DNA of 56,930 nt, from positions 1 through 56,930 of the IMG/VR virus record IMGVR_UViG_3300034374_008818, one strand, 5' to 3'. The notes beneath the pieces were generated by a model, which was not told the DNA's origin, made no database searches, and saw only the letters and a list, made by a program, of their open reading frames with translations. This DNA comes from a virus. Shown in pieces: positions 13,846-22,402 of this stretch (the first letter of the stretch is position 1; every line of letters begins with the position of its first letter). The position numbers and the translations under genes are program-made.

Positions 13846-14384
13846 TGCCTACCAAAGAAGCTACTCAAGGTAAGGTCTACCTCAACTACGTAGACCAATG
13901 GTTGGACACTCTACCAGCTGCTGAGAGTGAAGACTTCAGAGAATTTGCTGAGGTCACTCCTTCTATTATTGAGATTTGGGTATATGCCGGTATCCTTCAA
14001 TACCCAGGCTCATTCAACGATTTAGCTCGTTGGGTCAAAATGAAGTATAAGAAGCTGAACCGACGTGAAATACTTAATAGTGAAATTGCTGCTCTGCACG
14101 CCGATATTCAGGAGCTTAGAATGGCAATTACCTCAGGTGAGGTCAAAGCGGACAATGGTTGTCAACGTCTTGCGGCATTGGAAAAAGAACTGCGTAGTCA
14201 TATTGAAACGTCTGACAAAATGAACCGCACGACTGATAAACGTGGATTAGTCCTTGCTGGTGCTGATCGTGTGATGCGTGAACTCACTGCCATCTTCAAA
14301 GATGACCCACAGTTTGCAGAACCAATCGACAATGCAATCAATGCAGTGTGGGCAAAGATTTACAGCGAGTTGAGTAACGCATAA
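13845..14384 (+). CDS. terS: Putative small terminase subunit (179 aa)
   Basis: The call rests mainly on position, two genes before the large terminase with one-base overlaps on both sides, plus a plausible architecture. There is a helical N-terminal part (PSIIEIWVYAGILQYPG), a Lys/Arg segment MKYKKLNRREIL, a long heptad helix from residues 75 to 125 suited to ring oligomerisation, and an acidic C-terminus. A DNA-recognition motif is not certain. Alternative: a structural adaptor. Confidence 0.5.
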   Translation: MPTKEATQGKVYLNYVDQWLDTLPAAESEDFREFAEVTPSIIEIWVYAGILQYPGSFNDLARWVKMKYKKLNRREILNSEIAALHADIQELRMAITSGEVKADNGCQRLAALEKELRSHIETSDKMNRTTDKRGLVLAGADRVMRELTAIFKDDPQFAEPIDNAINAVWAKIYSELSNA

Positions 14385-14710
14385 TGTACGGAGCACCTGT
14401 CACAGCATCTTTAGAAATTCCTCAGGAACTCCCTAGTTATTTCTCTCAGGTACCAGCCCCTATGCCTGTGATGCAAGATGCAACAGTAGGAACACTAAGG
14501 CTGGAAGGAACGCTGCTTAGAAACCTGCCACCTATGCCATCAGGTGTACTCAACGATTTGTCATTTACAAACAGTCGGCAAATTGAAGCAGCACAACTGA
14601 TGAATGATCTAAGAGCAGTACATCAAATCACTAGGATGCAAGAAAGAAGAAGTAAAGCAATAGCAAAAGCACGTAATCGTCAAGCACAGAGAGCATCAGA
14701 ACGTCGTTAG
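14384..14710 (+). CDS. Small protein between terminase genes (108 aa)
   Basis: It opens MYGAPVTASLEIPQELPS. The first half is Pro-rich; the second is a basic helix (RMQERRSKAIAKARNRQAQR). The basic tail suggests DNA contact during packaging. It overlaps the putative TerS stop by one base. Its stop codon lies in a dyad just before the large terminase start. Unrecognised. Confidence 0.65.
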   Translation: MYGAPVTASLEIPQELPSYFSQVPAPMPVMQDATVGTLRLEGTLLRNLPPMPSGVLNDLSFTNSRQIEAAQLMNDLRAVHQITRMQERRSKAIAKARNRQAQRASERR

Positions 14711-14730
14711 ACTGAGACAAAAGGTCTAAC
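14706..14730 (+). promoter_or_regulatory. Stem-loop before the large terminase start
   Basis: GTTAGAC (14706-14712) pairs with GTCTAAC (14724-14730). The stem includes the preceding stop codon, and the loop holds the only Shine-Dalgarno-like AAAGG before ATG 14733. It could couple or limit TerL translation. Confidence 0.45.
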
Positions 14731-14732
14731 TT

Positions 14733-16271
14733 ATGGCAATACCTAGTGCATCATTAGCTTATAGAAGGTCAGCATTAATGACCGCAACGAAGGTAACGAC
14801 CAAACCACCTTCAGAAGAAGTACTACGTGCACGAGATGACTTCAAAGACTTCTGTGTCTTTATGGGTAAAGCACCTGCAAAGCATATGTTGGAGTGGCAC
14901 GCTCAGCTGTGTACAGGAGAAGACAGCGAATGTTTAATGGGAATTGGTGGACCTAACACAGCTATCCTTGCACCACGTGGTTCTGCAAAAAGCACAGTCC
15001 TAGGCTTATTTGCTGCTTGGATGATTGGCAGACATGCAGCTGCAAAGAAGATGCTGCGTATCTTGTACATCGCATATATGGTTGACATTAGCCGTGCAAA
15101 GTCAGCAACAATCAAAGGCATCTTAACCAGCAGTAAATACCGTGAAGTCTTTCCAATGGTAAGACTATCAAAAATTAAACGGAGTGATGAATATTGGAGT
15201 ATTGATTATGACTTTGCGGGAATCGATACAGCGGGTGAGGAAGCATTTACTATTGCCTGTGGTGGTCTTAAAGGAGCCATCACCTCTAAACGATCACAGC
15301 TGGTTCTTATCGATGACCCTATCAAATCAGCTGCGTCAATCAATAATCCGGATATTCGCCGTGAGATGGAACAGACGTGGAGTAACGTTATTGCGCCCAC
15401 TATGTTCCAAGGTGCACGAGCCATTTGTCTGGGTACCCGTTTTCACTTTGACGATATCCACGCCACACTATTTGTTCCCAAAAACAACTGGAAACAAATT
15501 ATCCAGAAAGCAGTCATAACAGACCCTGACGGTAAACAACGTTCATATTGGCCAGAGTTCTGGTCAATGAAATATCTCAATGAACGTAAGAATGAAGACC
15601 GTGTTGCTTTTGCTTATCAGTATCTCAATACAGCTGTTCGCAGTGAAGATGCAGGAATCTCTCCAGAGCTTATCTGTAAAGGTATTGTGCCAGAAGACTA
15701 CGACTGCTTAGGTGTAGGAATTGACCTTAGTGCCGGTATAGGTGAGAAGAATGACTGGACAGTTATGACACTCGGTGGCATCAAAGATGGCAAAATCTAT
15801 TTGATTGACCAACGACGTGCACGGACAATGGGCAATCTTGAGAAGATGGACACCCTCTGTGAAATGTTGGCAGATTGGAACATCCTTGTAGAAAACGATG
15901 ATGGTCAATACTTCCCAACAATGTCACCATGTGTGATATGGCCAGAAGCTGTTGCCTATCAAACATCATTTGAAGGTGATTTTAAACGTGTAATGTTTGA
16001 ACAACGAGCGCTCTACAACTTACACTGCTCACCAGTTAAAGGCTTCAAGGGTGACAAACTTGCAAGGCTTAGAGGTGTGATGGGTCTATATGAACACAAG
16101 AGAGTTATCTGGAATAAATGGAGAGTATGGAATGTCTTAGAAGAAGAGCTATTGAACTTCGGACATACGCAACATGATGATGCAGTTGATTCTATGGTGC
16201 TTACTATGGGAGGCTTATTGAGAAGAGGAAATCTACAATTAGACTACAATGAGAATAGTTTCGCATTATAG
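14733..16271 (+). CDS. terL: Terminase large subunit (512 aa)
   Basis: ATPase and nuclease parts are both visible. Walker A is APRGSAKST at residues 80-88, Walker B is QLVLIDDP at 189-196, and the coupling-type motif GTRFH is at 234-238. The RNase H-like nuclease begins GIDLSAG (Asp331), with a late acidic pair HDDAVDS near residue 486. The full length is normal for a TerL. It packages the genome into the prohead through the portal encoded 0.75 kb downstream. Its family within terminases, and hence the packaging mode, cannot be told by eye. Confidence 0.93.
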   Translation: MAIPSASLAYRRSALMTATKVTTKPPSEEVLRARDDFKDFCVFMGKAPAKHMLEWHAQLCTGEDSECLMGIGGPNTAILAPRGSAKSTVLGLFAAWMIGRHAAAKKMLRILYIAYMVDISRAKSATIKGILTSSKYREVFPMVRLSKIKRSDEYWSIDYDFAGIDTAGEEAFTIACGGLKGAITSKRSQLVLIDDPIKSAASINNPDIRREMEQTWSNVIAPTMFQGARAICLGTRFHFDDIHATLFVPKNNWKQIIQKAVITDPDGKQRSYWPEFWSMKYLNERKNEDRVAFAYQYLNTAVRSEDAGISPELICKGIVPEDYDCLGVGIDLSAGIGEKNDWTVMTLGGIKDGKIYLIDQRRARTMGNLEKMDTLCEMLADWNILVENDDGQYFPTMSPCVIWPEAVAYQTSFEGDFKRVMFEQRALYNLHCSPVKGFKGDKLARLRGVMGLYEHKRVIWNKWRVWNVLEEELLNFGHTQHDDAVDSMVLTMGGLLRRGNLQLDYNENSFAL

Positions 16272-16279
16272 AAATAGCG

Positions 16280-16975
16280 ATGAGTCAGCAGCGGATGGCA
16301 GGAAGCCAAGAATTTCAGCAAGGTGTGAAAAAAGCTTCTCAGCCTATGGGTGGACGTGAGCATATTAATTCAAGTCCCAAGCTGTTTGGCAGTACAGGCT
16401 TAAAAGGCGGCGATGCATGGAATACTCAAATGCAACGAGAGAGTCAGGCACAAGATAGCTCTGCAGCAACTGGTTCCTACGGTGCAGCGAACCTTGCTAA
16501 TTACATTAATGTAAGTAAGACCGCTACTCAAGGTAATCAAGATTTTTCAATTAATACTGGCAATAAATATGTGAACAACGCACGTTCGCAAAGTAAGACT
16601 AACAAGAAAGATAACGAAGGCTTTGCAATGAACACGACAAAACAGTTCGTGAATTATGCAGACCAGATGCGTGATTCTAATAGTGCAAAAGCTAAGCAGT
16701 TTGCACAATCAACAACGCAAAGCTATATGGATATGAATAAGGCCAACCAGAGTACAAACGTTGCTGCCCTTGATAAACATATCCGTAGTCAACCTATTGT
16801 CGATAATGCATACGGCAAGATGCAAGGTCTAAACACTTACGGTGATATGTACCGGTATGGACGTGAAGAGCTGCCTGCATTTAAGAAGCCTGAACCACAG
16901 AAGGGAGTTGAGAAGCCCAATTTCCAAGATATGTATGACAAGTCTCGTGATGACATCAACAATATTAATATCTAA
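16280..16975 (+). CDS. Unknown head-region protein (231 aa)
   Basis: Hydrophilic, Asn/Gln/Ser-rich protein between terminase and portal, starting MSQQRMAGSQEFQQGVK. Residues around 60-75 read SAATGSYGAANL; the portal's C-terminal tail has SAAMGSYGAADL, so the two share a short motif. Repeated Q-N-x-D and F-A-x-N-T patterns suggest loose internal repeats. It may be a portal-binding or scaffolding accessory; unrecognised. Confidence 0.7.
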   Translation: MSQQRMAGSQEFQQGVKKASQPMGGREHINSSPKLFGSTGLKGGDAWNTQMQRESQAQDSSAATGSYGAANLANYINVSKTATQGNQDFSINTGNKYVNNARSQSKTNKKDNEGFAMNTTKQFVNYADQMRDSNSAKAKQFAQSTTQSYMDMNKANQSTNVAALDKHIRSQPIVDNAYGKMQGLNTYGDMYRYGREELPAFKKPEPQKGVEKPNFQDMYDKSRDDINNINI

Positions 16976-17012
16976 AAGTCGATTACACTAATTAAAGGTA
17001 AGAAGGCTAGGA

Positions 17013-19265
17013 ATGACAAACTCTATACAATCAGAATTTAAACAAATCCTCACTGCAGCAAAAGAACGAAGAGGGGATTTATCTGTTGACAGCATGATTG
17101 TGTCTTCGCATTTAGCGCAGATGCGTATGTTTATGCTGCGTCGTGGTATTGAGTTTTATGCAGAACAAGATAGCTTTGGTAAACGTCGTCAGTTTATTGC
17201 TGATGTCTGTGAGCATAATATGCTCGACATGAAGCTTGATAGCATTATTGATTACTTCTTATGTGATGGTCAAGGTCTTTTCTACTTCAGACCGTCAGGT
17301 GAAGACTACCAGCTGTTATTCTTCCCAAAAGATAGCTACCGTGCTTATCGCAATCAAAAGAATGAAATTGACAGCATCGTACTTGTCTACAGTTTTGCTG
17401 TAAAACAAAATAAAGGTTTAGATGCCTACGCTGAGACTAACGAGCGTGGCGGTAAAAAGAAATACATCCGATTGAAGGTCTATAAAGACCGTATTGAACA
17501 AACAATCTCCAACGAGAAGATTGAGTTTGACGACACTCCAGGAGTAATGCCAGGACATATGCCTGGTATGACAGAAACACTTACTAACAGCTTAGGTTTT
17601 ATTCCAGCTGTCGAAGTGTTTAATCATATGGATTGCACAGGTGAAGCTACTGGTAATGGTGAGTTTGACTGGTTAGCACACCAGATTTTGTATCACGATG
17701 AGCTGACCCGCAACATCCGTAAAAACCTCAAGTTCTTTGGTAACCCCACTCTGGTATCAAGCCGTCCTCGTCACGACCTGATTGAAAGCGGTGATGAGAA
17801 CACCTTCCGCCCAACCATCAGTTCACAAGCTGGATTTGCACCAATGACTGGTGGGTCTATGCATAGTACCCGCGTCAGTCAACCATTTGGTAAGAGTTCA
17901 ATTGACGGACAGATTAAAGTTCCGCGTGTGATTGCAAACCTTGAGCCTACAGACCGTGTGTCTTATATGACACCTGACAGTGTCTCTGGTGACCAGAACT
18001 TATACGTCAAAAACTATAGATCCGAAATTCGTTTAGCACTCGGCGGTGTTGATGACCTTGACATTAACCTTGCCAGCACTGCTTATGAAATCAAAACACT
18101 TTACGGTCGTGTAGCTGCAACAGCAGAGAAAAAAGCCAAAGCACTGTTTAACTACGGTCTATGTCGTCTTTTCTCAATGATGATTATGCATGAAGAAGAG
18201 CTGTTCCGTAAATCGTTTGCAGTAGCTATTGGATTGCAAGAACCAGTTATGCCTCTACCTGAGGAATATGCAAATGACCCTGAAGCATTTCAGAAAGAAT
18301 ATGAGAAATATCAGAAGAAACATCAGAAGTTTATTAAAGAAAGAGAAGATAGTATCCGTGCTACACTTGAGTCAGGCAATATGCCTATTGGAGTTGTTGG
18401 ATTGATTCCTGACGGTAGCTCAAAAGTTAGCTGGCGTTGGATGGGTCAAGTCTTCGAAGACAGTCCCGACGACGTGCTACAACACAGCATCGTTGTTCGT
18501 AACCTTCAAGAATTAGGTGTTGATTCAATTGAAGCACTTAAGTACTTGTTCCCAGACAAAACGGAAGAAGAGAGGGCAGCAATGCTTTCTGGCTATCCGT
18601 TCAGAATGGTTCAACAAACACAACAGTCTTTAAACCAGTTCATTGGATTACTCGGCAACCTCTATCAGTTGCCACATCCACAGACGCCAGATATGCCATT
18701 AGCGTCTGATCCGAATCTTGATATCACAGGATTCTTATATAGATCACTCGAATTTTTACGTAAGGAGTTAAGTTACAGTGGAAGTTACAAGCCAGACAGC
18801 GACGGCCCCAGTGTCAGCGCCCTCAGCGATGCCGACGAGCGTCGCGCAGCCCTCGGCCTCCCCGTCCGCGATGAGCCAACCGTCGACCTCCCAGGCTTAT
18901 CAGGCGGCCCCGGTAGCACAACCCCAGGTACCAACTTACCAACCGGCAGCGGCCCAGCAGGCTTCGGCACCTCAGGGGAATCCGTGGCAGGAAGCGTTCC
19001 AGGCGCTCTCCGCAAGTTTGAATACAAGCAGCCCCTCCCCAGCCCAGGTTCAACAATCGGCGTACCAGACACCAACGCCACAGGCGCTTCAACAAGCAAG
19101 CTGGGCTTCAGCCCCTCAGCAGCAATGGGCTCCTACGGCGCAGCCGACTTACAGTCCCCAAGCTTCAACCCAAGCCTACTCAACCGCCCAGGCTCCAATG
19201 CAAGGGCAGGCTCAAGAAGCAGTCAGCGACGCGTATCTAAGTCAAATCAGCGATCAAAGTCTTGA
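17013..19265 (+). CDS. Portal protein (750 aa) with overprinted C-terminal tail
   Basis: Identified by position after TerL, size, and a portal-like body: helical N-terminus, GDQNLYVKNYRSEIRLALGG, GQVFEDSPDDVLQHS, then a helical region NQFIGLLGNLYQ. It forms the dodecameric DNA gate of the head. The last 162 residues (from about 589) are Gly/Pro/Ser-rich and are encoded by DNA that also encodes the first 162 residues of the scaffold in another frame. Within this tail SAAMGSYGAADL recurs from the 231-aa protein upstream, which argues that the tail is translated. Confidence 0.85.
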   Translation: MTNSIQSEFKQILTAAKERRGDLSVDSMIVSSHLAQMRMFMLRRGIEFYAEQDSFGKRRQFIADVCEHNMLDMKLDSIIDYFLCDGQGLFYFRPSGEDYQLLFFPKDSYRAYRNQKNEIDSIVLVYSFAVKQNKGLDAYAETNERGGKKKYIRLKVYKDRIEQTISNEKIEFDDTPGVMPGHMPGMTETLTNSLGFIPAVEVFNHMDCTGEATGNGEFDWLAHQILYHDELTRNIRKNLKFFGNPTLVSSRPRHDLIESGDENTFRPTISSQAGFAPMTGGSMHSTRVSQPFGKSSIDGQIKVPRVIANLEPTDRVSYMTPDSVSGDQNLYVKNYRSEIRLALGGVDDLDINLASTAYEIKTLYGRVAATAEKKAKALFNYGLCRLFSMMIMHEEELFRKSFAVAIGLQEPVMPLPEEYANDPEAFQKEYEKYQKKHQKFIKEREDSIRATLESGNMPIGVVGLIPDGSSKVSWRWMGQVFEDSPDDVLQHSIVVRNLQELGVDSIEALKYLFPDKTEEERAAMLSGYPFRMVQQTQQSLNQFIGLLGNLYQLPHPQTPDMPLASDPNLDITGFLYRSLEFLRKELSYSGSYKPDSDGPSVSALSDADERRAALGLPVRDEPTVDLPGLSGGPGSTTPGTNLPTGSGPAGFGTSGESVAGSVPGALRKFEYKQPLPSPGSTIGVPDTNATGASTSKLGFSPSAAMGSYGAADLQSPSFNPSLLNRPGSNARAGSRSSQRRVSKSNQRSKS

Positions 19266-19761
19266 GGTTCTTGAGCACTTCGGTGCTGAAGCTCCCGCTC
19301 TCCTTAACCAGTACGCCTGTGCTGTAGAGGACGCCCTGATTGAGCAAGTCCAGCGTGTGCAGTCTCAGTCCCTGATGCTTGAAGCAGCTGGTGAAGAGCG
19401 TGCAGCAATGAACCTGATGCTCACTGACCCCGACGTGCTTGCTGATTACGTCAACGACTTCTACGGTCCTGAAGGTCCCTACCCGACTGAAACTCTTCAA
19501 GAGCAGTACGAGCGTGAGCAATATGAAGCCCGTGCTCAGTTCGAGCAAGAGATTGCAATGCAAGAGCAAGGCGGAGTTCCTCAGAACTTCCAGCGTCCTG
19601 AAATGGAAATGCCTACTCCCGGTCGTCAAGTGAACCAAGCCAACGATTTCTGGGGTGGCTTCTCCCAGCTGATGGATAGCAATCCTGAGAATGCTTGGAA
19701 GTTCCTGGCTCAGGCACCTCAAGGTGCTCTGCAGACCAAGATGCTTGTCCAAGAAGGCTGA
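18778..19761 (+). CDS. Putative scaffolding/capsid assembly protein (327 aa), overlapping the portal gene
   Basis: GTG start with the best Shine-Dalgarno in the region (TAAGGAG, 18761-18767, 10 nt before). Residues 1-150 are Ala/Pro/Gln/Ser-rich. Residues 150-327 are acidic and helical (SLEVLEHFGAEAPALLNQYA), ending FLAQAPQGALQTKMLVQEG. Location after the portal, acidic helical body and disordered N-terminus fit a T7-like assembly protein. The first 488 nt lie inside the portal frame. GC is visibly higher there than in neighbouring genes, as expected when two frames constrain the sequence. Confidence 0.7.
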   Translation: MEVTSQTATAPVSAPSAMPTSVAQPSASPSAMSQPSTSQAYQAAPVAQPQVPTYQPAAAQQASAPQGNPWQEAFQALSASLNTSSPSPAQVQQSAYQTPTPQALQQASWASAPQQQWAPTAQPTYSPQASTQAYSTAQAPMQGQAQEAVSDAYLSQISDQSLEVLEHFGAEAPALLNQYACAVEDALIEQVQRVQSQSLMLEAAGEERAAMNLMLTDPDVLADYVNDFYGPEGPYPTETLQEQYEREQYEARAQFEQEIAMQEQGGVPQNFQRPEMEMPTPGRQVNQANDFWGGFSQLMDSNPENAWKFLAQAPQGALQTKMLVQEG

Positions 19762-19768
19762 TAACTGC

Positions 19769-19839
19769 AAGGGGATACTTATTAAAGGAAACAGGGCTTA
19801 CGTTTAATAAGCCTAATTCTTATTAAAAGATATCCCCTT
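19769..19839 (+). promoter_or_regulatory. Nested RNA structure with two alternative inner pairings
   Basis: The outer stem AAGGGGATA (19769-19777) / TATCCCCTT (19831-19839) is perfect. Inside, TTTAATAAG (19803-19811) can pair with CTTATTAAA at 19778-19786 or with its identical copy at 19819-19827. It sits between the scaffold stop and the next ATG (19869). It may be an attenuator, mRNA-processing site or protein-binding element. Confidence 0.55.
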
Positions 19840-19868
19840 ACAATAGTTATATAGAAAGGTATTAAACA

Positions 19869-20345
19869 ATGCATAGTTTTTATTCGATTGCTGAGGAAAC
19901 ACTTCCTAAGAGTTCTTTGATGCGTAGTGCTGGTGGCATGAATAGCCCAGTGCGTCCTGGTCCAAACCTGTATGACTCTGGTGCTGCTTCTAAGCCTCAG
20001 CTGAACACTCAGCCTTTCAATAACGAACGGTTGGCACAGCAAACGATGATGCAAAACGGACTATCTGCAGCACCTCAAGCTGGTGTAGCTGCAGCTGGTG
20101 CTGTCCGCTCTCAAGTTTCTGCTGCATCTGACCAAGAAGTTAAAGCACAACAGTTTGCAGCCACTCGTGCATCTGAAGCACTGTATGCAAACCAGTCTGG
20201 TTCTGCTTTAATGCGTCTCAATGCAGTGATGCAAAGTCCTGACCGCGATAAGTTCCTCAATGACATCGCTATTGGCAAAGCAATGGCTCAAGGACTTAAC
20301 CCAGACCTCGGACAAGAAGTAGCAACTGCAAGACGTTATGGTTGA
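19869..20345 (+). CDS. Unknown head-region protein (158 aa)
   Basis: It opens MHSFYSIAEETLPKSSLM and includes an Ala/Gln-rich helix (QAGVAAAGAVRSQVSAASDQ), ending GQEVATARRYG. It is preceded by the nested RNA structure at 19769-19839. Weak similarity of style to the MRFA-type proteins (SLMRSAGG near residue 16). No family; structural role from context only. Confidence 0.65.
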   Translation: MHSFYSIAEETLPKSSLMRSAGGMNSPVRPGPNLYDSGAASKPQLNTQPFNNERLAQQTMMQNGLSAAPQAGVAAAGAVRSQVSAASDQEVKAQQFAATRASEALYANQSGSALMRLNAVMQSPDRDKFLNDIAIGKAMAQGLNPDLGQEVATARRYG

Positions 20346-20385
20346 TAGATTTACTACAATCGTAGTAGTCTAAGTAACTAATACC

Positions 20386-20676
20386 GTGCGTTTAGCTGGC
20401 GAATCTCCAAAACAAGACCCTGAAGTATTTCAGACTATTTGGAAGCATCTGAAGACTGATGGCGTGCCTGACCAGGCAGCTAATCAGATGACAGCTGAGA
20501 TGCTGACGCACGGTGAAGACTTTGAAAGTAGCGTAGAGAAATATCAGCAGTACGAAGATAACTATAAGAGCAAAGGATTCAATGAGCATGCTGCACAAGC
20601 TATGGCAGTAGAAGCATTAGAAGGCAGGCAAGAAGCTCCAAAAGAATCACTTAGGTTTGCAAGAATGCGCGGTTAA
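20386..20676 (+). CDS. Small helical protein (96 aa), unknown
   Basis: GTG start gives VRLAGESPKQDPEVFQ. The body is a helical, acidic domain with a repeated NQAA/EHAAQAM pattern (VPDQAANQMTAEML, FNEHAAQAMAVEAL), suggesting a two-fold internal repeat. It ends LRFARMRG. It immediately precedes the sigma-factor promoter. Function unknown. Confidence 0.65.
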   Translation: MRLAGESPKQDPEVFQTIWKHLKTDGVPDQAANQMTAEMLTHGEDFESSVEKYQQYEDNYKSKGFNEHAAQAMAVEALEGRQEAPKESLRFARMRG

Positions 20677-20680
20677 GTGT

Positions 20681-20715
20681 TGACAACTGCTAGAATATTG
20701 GGCTACAGTTAATGT
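20681..20715 (+). promoter_or_regulatory. Candidate sigma-70 promoter of the sigma factor gene
   Basis: TTGACA (20681-20686), then an 18-nt spacer and TACAGT (20705-20710). An alternative -10-like TAGAATA sits at 20691. The gene's ATG is at 20734. This is the clearest -35 consensus near a TAGAATA site in the window. Confidence 0.55.
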
Positions 20716-20733
20716 ATACCCAAAAGAGATTAT

Positions 20734-21672
20734 ATGTCGCAACCAAAGATTTCAGGTGACTCAGTTCGTGCTTATCTACGTGATATCGGACGCATTCCAC
20801 TTCTAGAGCACGATGAAGAGATTCTCTTGGGTCGTCAAGTTCAGCGGTTAATGGAAATCAAAGAACAGAAAGAATCCCTTAACCTTGATAATGAAGGGTT
20901 AGCTGCCGCTAGTGATATCACATTAAAACAACTTAAGCGGGAGATTCGTGAAGGTGAGAAAGCCAAAGACAAGATGGTCACGGCAAACTTACGGCTCGTC
21001 GTTTCTGTGGCGAAGAAATACACTAAACGAAATATGGAACTCCTCGACATTATTCAAGAGGGGACCATTGGCCTCGTTCGCGGTGTGGAAAAATTTGATC
21101 CGGGTCGTGGTTATAAGTTTAGTACTTACGCTTATTGGTGGATTCGTCAAGGGATCACTCGCGCAATCGCTGAAAAATCGAGGGCGATTAGGTTACCAAT
21201 TCACGTTACAGAAAACCTCAACCGCCTTAAGAAAGCCCAGCGTGAACTGAGTCAGATGAATGGTTATATGCCAAGCATCCATCAACTCTCAGATTACCTT
21301 GAACTGTCAGTAGATGACATCAAAGATTTAATGTGTAAAGCACGTCAGCCTACATCTCTAGAAATCAAGATTGGAGAAAATCGTGACACAGCGCTGATTG
21401 ATCTTTTAGAAGATGAGACACAGCTTCCAGAGATGCTGCTTGAAAAAGCTTTGATCAAGGAAGATATGCACAGTATGATTCGAGATTTACCTGACCTGCA
21501 AGCAGCAGTAATCAGTATGCGGTATGGCATTGGTGATGAGCTGTTTGAAGCTATGTCAATGACAGCCATTGGCCAAGTATTAAATATGAGCCGTGACAGA
21601 GTGCGTACTCTGGAGCATAAAGCAATTAAAACTTTAAAAGAGCGTGGTGATTTAGTGAGTGAATATCTTTAA
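20734..21672 (+). CDS. RNA polymerase sigma factor, cyanobacterial primary/group 2 type (312 aa)
   Basis: Region 1.2 is DSVRAYLRDIGRIPLLEHDE. Region 2 includes KMVTANLRLVVSVAKKY, LLDIIQEGTIGLVRGVEKFD and FSTYAYWWIRQGITRAI. Region 3 starts RLPIHVTENLNRLKKAQREL. Region 4 carries a helix-turn-helix AIGQVLNMSRDRVRTLEHKA. It is as complete as host sigma-70 group 2 factors and looks acquired from a cyanobacterium. It lies inside the structural operon, between scaffold and capsid genes. It probably redirects host RNA polymerase to phage promoters (inference). Confidence 0.93.
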   Translation: MSQPKISGDSVRAYLRDIGRIPLLEHDEEILLGRQVQRLMEIKEQKESLNLDNEGLAAASDITLKQLKREIREGEKAKDKMVTANLRLVVSVAKKYTKRNMELLDIIQEGTIGLVRGVEKFDPGRGYKFSTYAYWWIRQGITRAIAEKSRAIRLPIHVTENLNRLKKAQRELSQMNGYMPSIHQLSDYLELSVDDIKDLMCKARQPTSLEIKIGENRDTALIDLLEDETQLPEMLLEKALIKEDMHSMIRDLPDLQAAVISMRYGIGDELFEAMSMTAIGQVLNMSRDRVRTLEHKAIKTLKERGDLVSEYL

Positions 21673-21702
21673 TACAATAGAGTTAAAGAATGCTCTGTTC
21701 AA

Positions 21703-22380
21703 ATGGACGTTACAGATCAGATACTCCAACACACTCGTATCTATGGAGCAAGTGACAATACAGCACCTCAGAACCTATCAGCTTCAAAGTCGCTGAATTT
21801 TGCAAACGGTGCGTCAATTCAACGTGCTGAAGATCAACGTGTGACAGTTATTCCTTATACGTTGAAGTACAAAGGTACGACTGGTTTGTTTGGTGCAGAG
21901 AACTATTTTGTCAAAGTGCATGCAGATGTACCTCTTGATTTCACACTCAAGTGTTTTGAAGAACCTAATTGGGAATGCGCAAGGATAAGTACAGAAGAGC
22001 TTGATCCATCGAGCTTATATCAGCAAGCAGTTATCGATTTAACAAAAGATTTAGAAATCGTCAACACGTACGAACCTGCACAAATCACATTTAAGAAGAG
22101 AGCTGCTACTGATTCATTCATTAGTGTCGATCTTAATAACCTTAAAACAGGTAACACGTATATTGATAGCTGGTTAGATGTCAGGCTCTATACATCAGAG
22201 CGTGAAGAACACCCGTACGACAAAATGTACGTACGATTATATGACTTCTTTTATATTGGCTTCCACGCTCGAAACACTCGCCGTTTGGATTACAACGTAG
22301 AAGCACTGATTGGCAATGAACTAGTTTCAGCGAGTGCTGTAGAAGACACCCGCTTTATTGCTAGAAAGATTAATCAATAA
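21703..22380 (+). CDS. Unknown virion-region protein (225 aa)
   Basis: It opens MDVTDQILQHTRIYGASD; the rest alternates beta-type segments (VTVIPYTLKYKGTTGLFG, YDKMYVRLYDFFYIGFH). No membrane or enzyme motif. It could be a decoration or neck protein as it lies just before the capsid block, and its 3' end converges on the Ig-like gene. Unrecognised. Confidence 0.65.
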   Translation: MDVTDQILQHTRIYGASDNTAPQNLSASKSLNFANGASIQRAEDQRVTVIPYTLKYKGTTGLFGAENYFVKVHADVPLDFTLKCFEEPNWECARISTEELDPSSLYQQAVIDLTKDLEIVNTYEPAQITFKKRAATDSFISVDLNNLKTGNTYIDSWLDVRLYTSEREEHPYDKMYVRLYDFFYIGFHARNTRRLDYNVEALIGNELVSASAVEDTRFIARKINQ

Positions 22381-22402
22381 CCACCGCTACCACCTTACAG
22401 TG

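Noticed and set aside
18823-19099. Long minus-strand ORFs opposite the portal/scaffold overlap
   Set aside because: They arise from the high GC of the overlap; composition is Arg/Gly-rich and unlike any neighbour.
18778-19265. Programmed frameshift joining portal and scaffold
   Set aside because: No slippery sequence is evident, and a strong ribosome site with GTG start explains the second frame.
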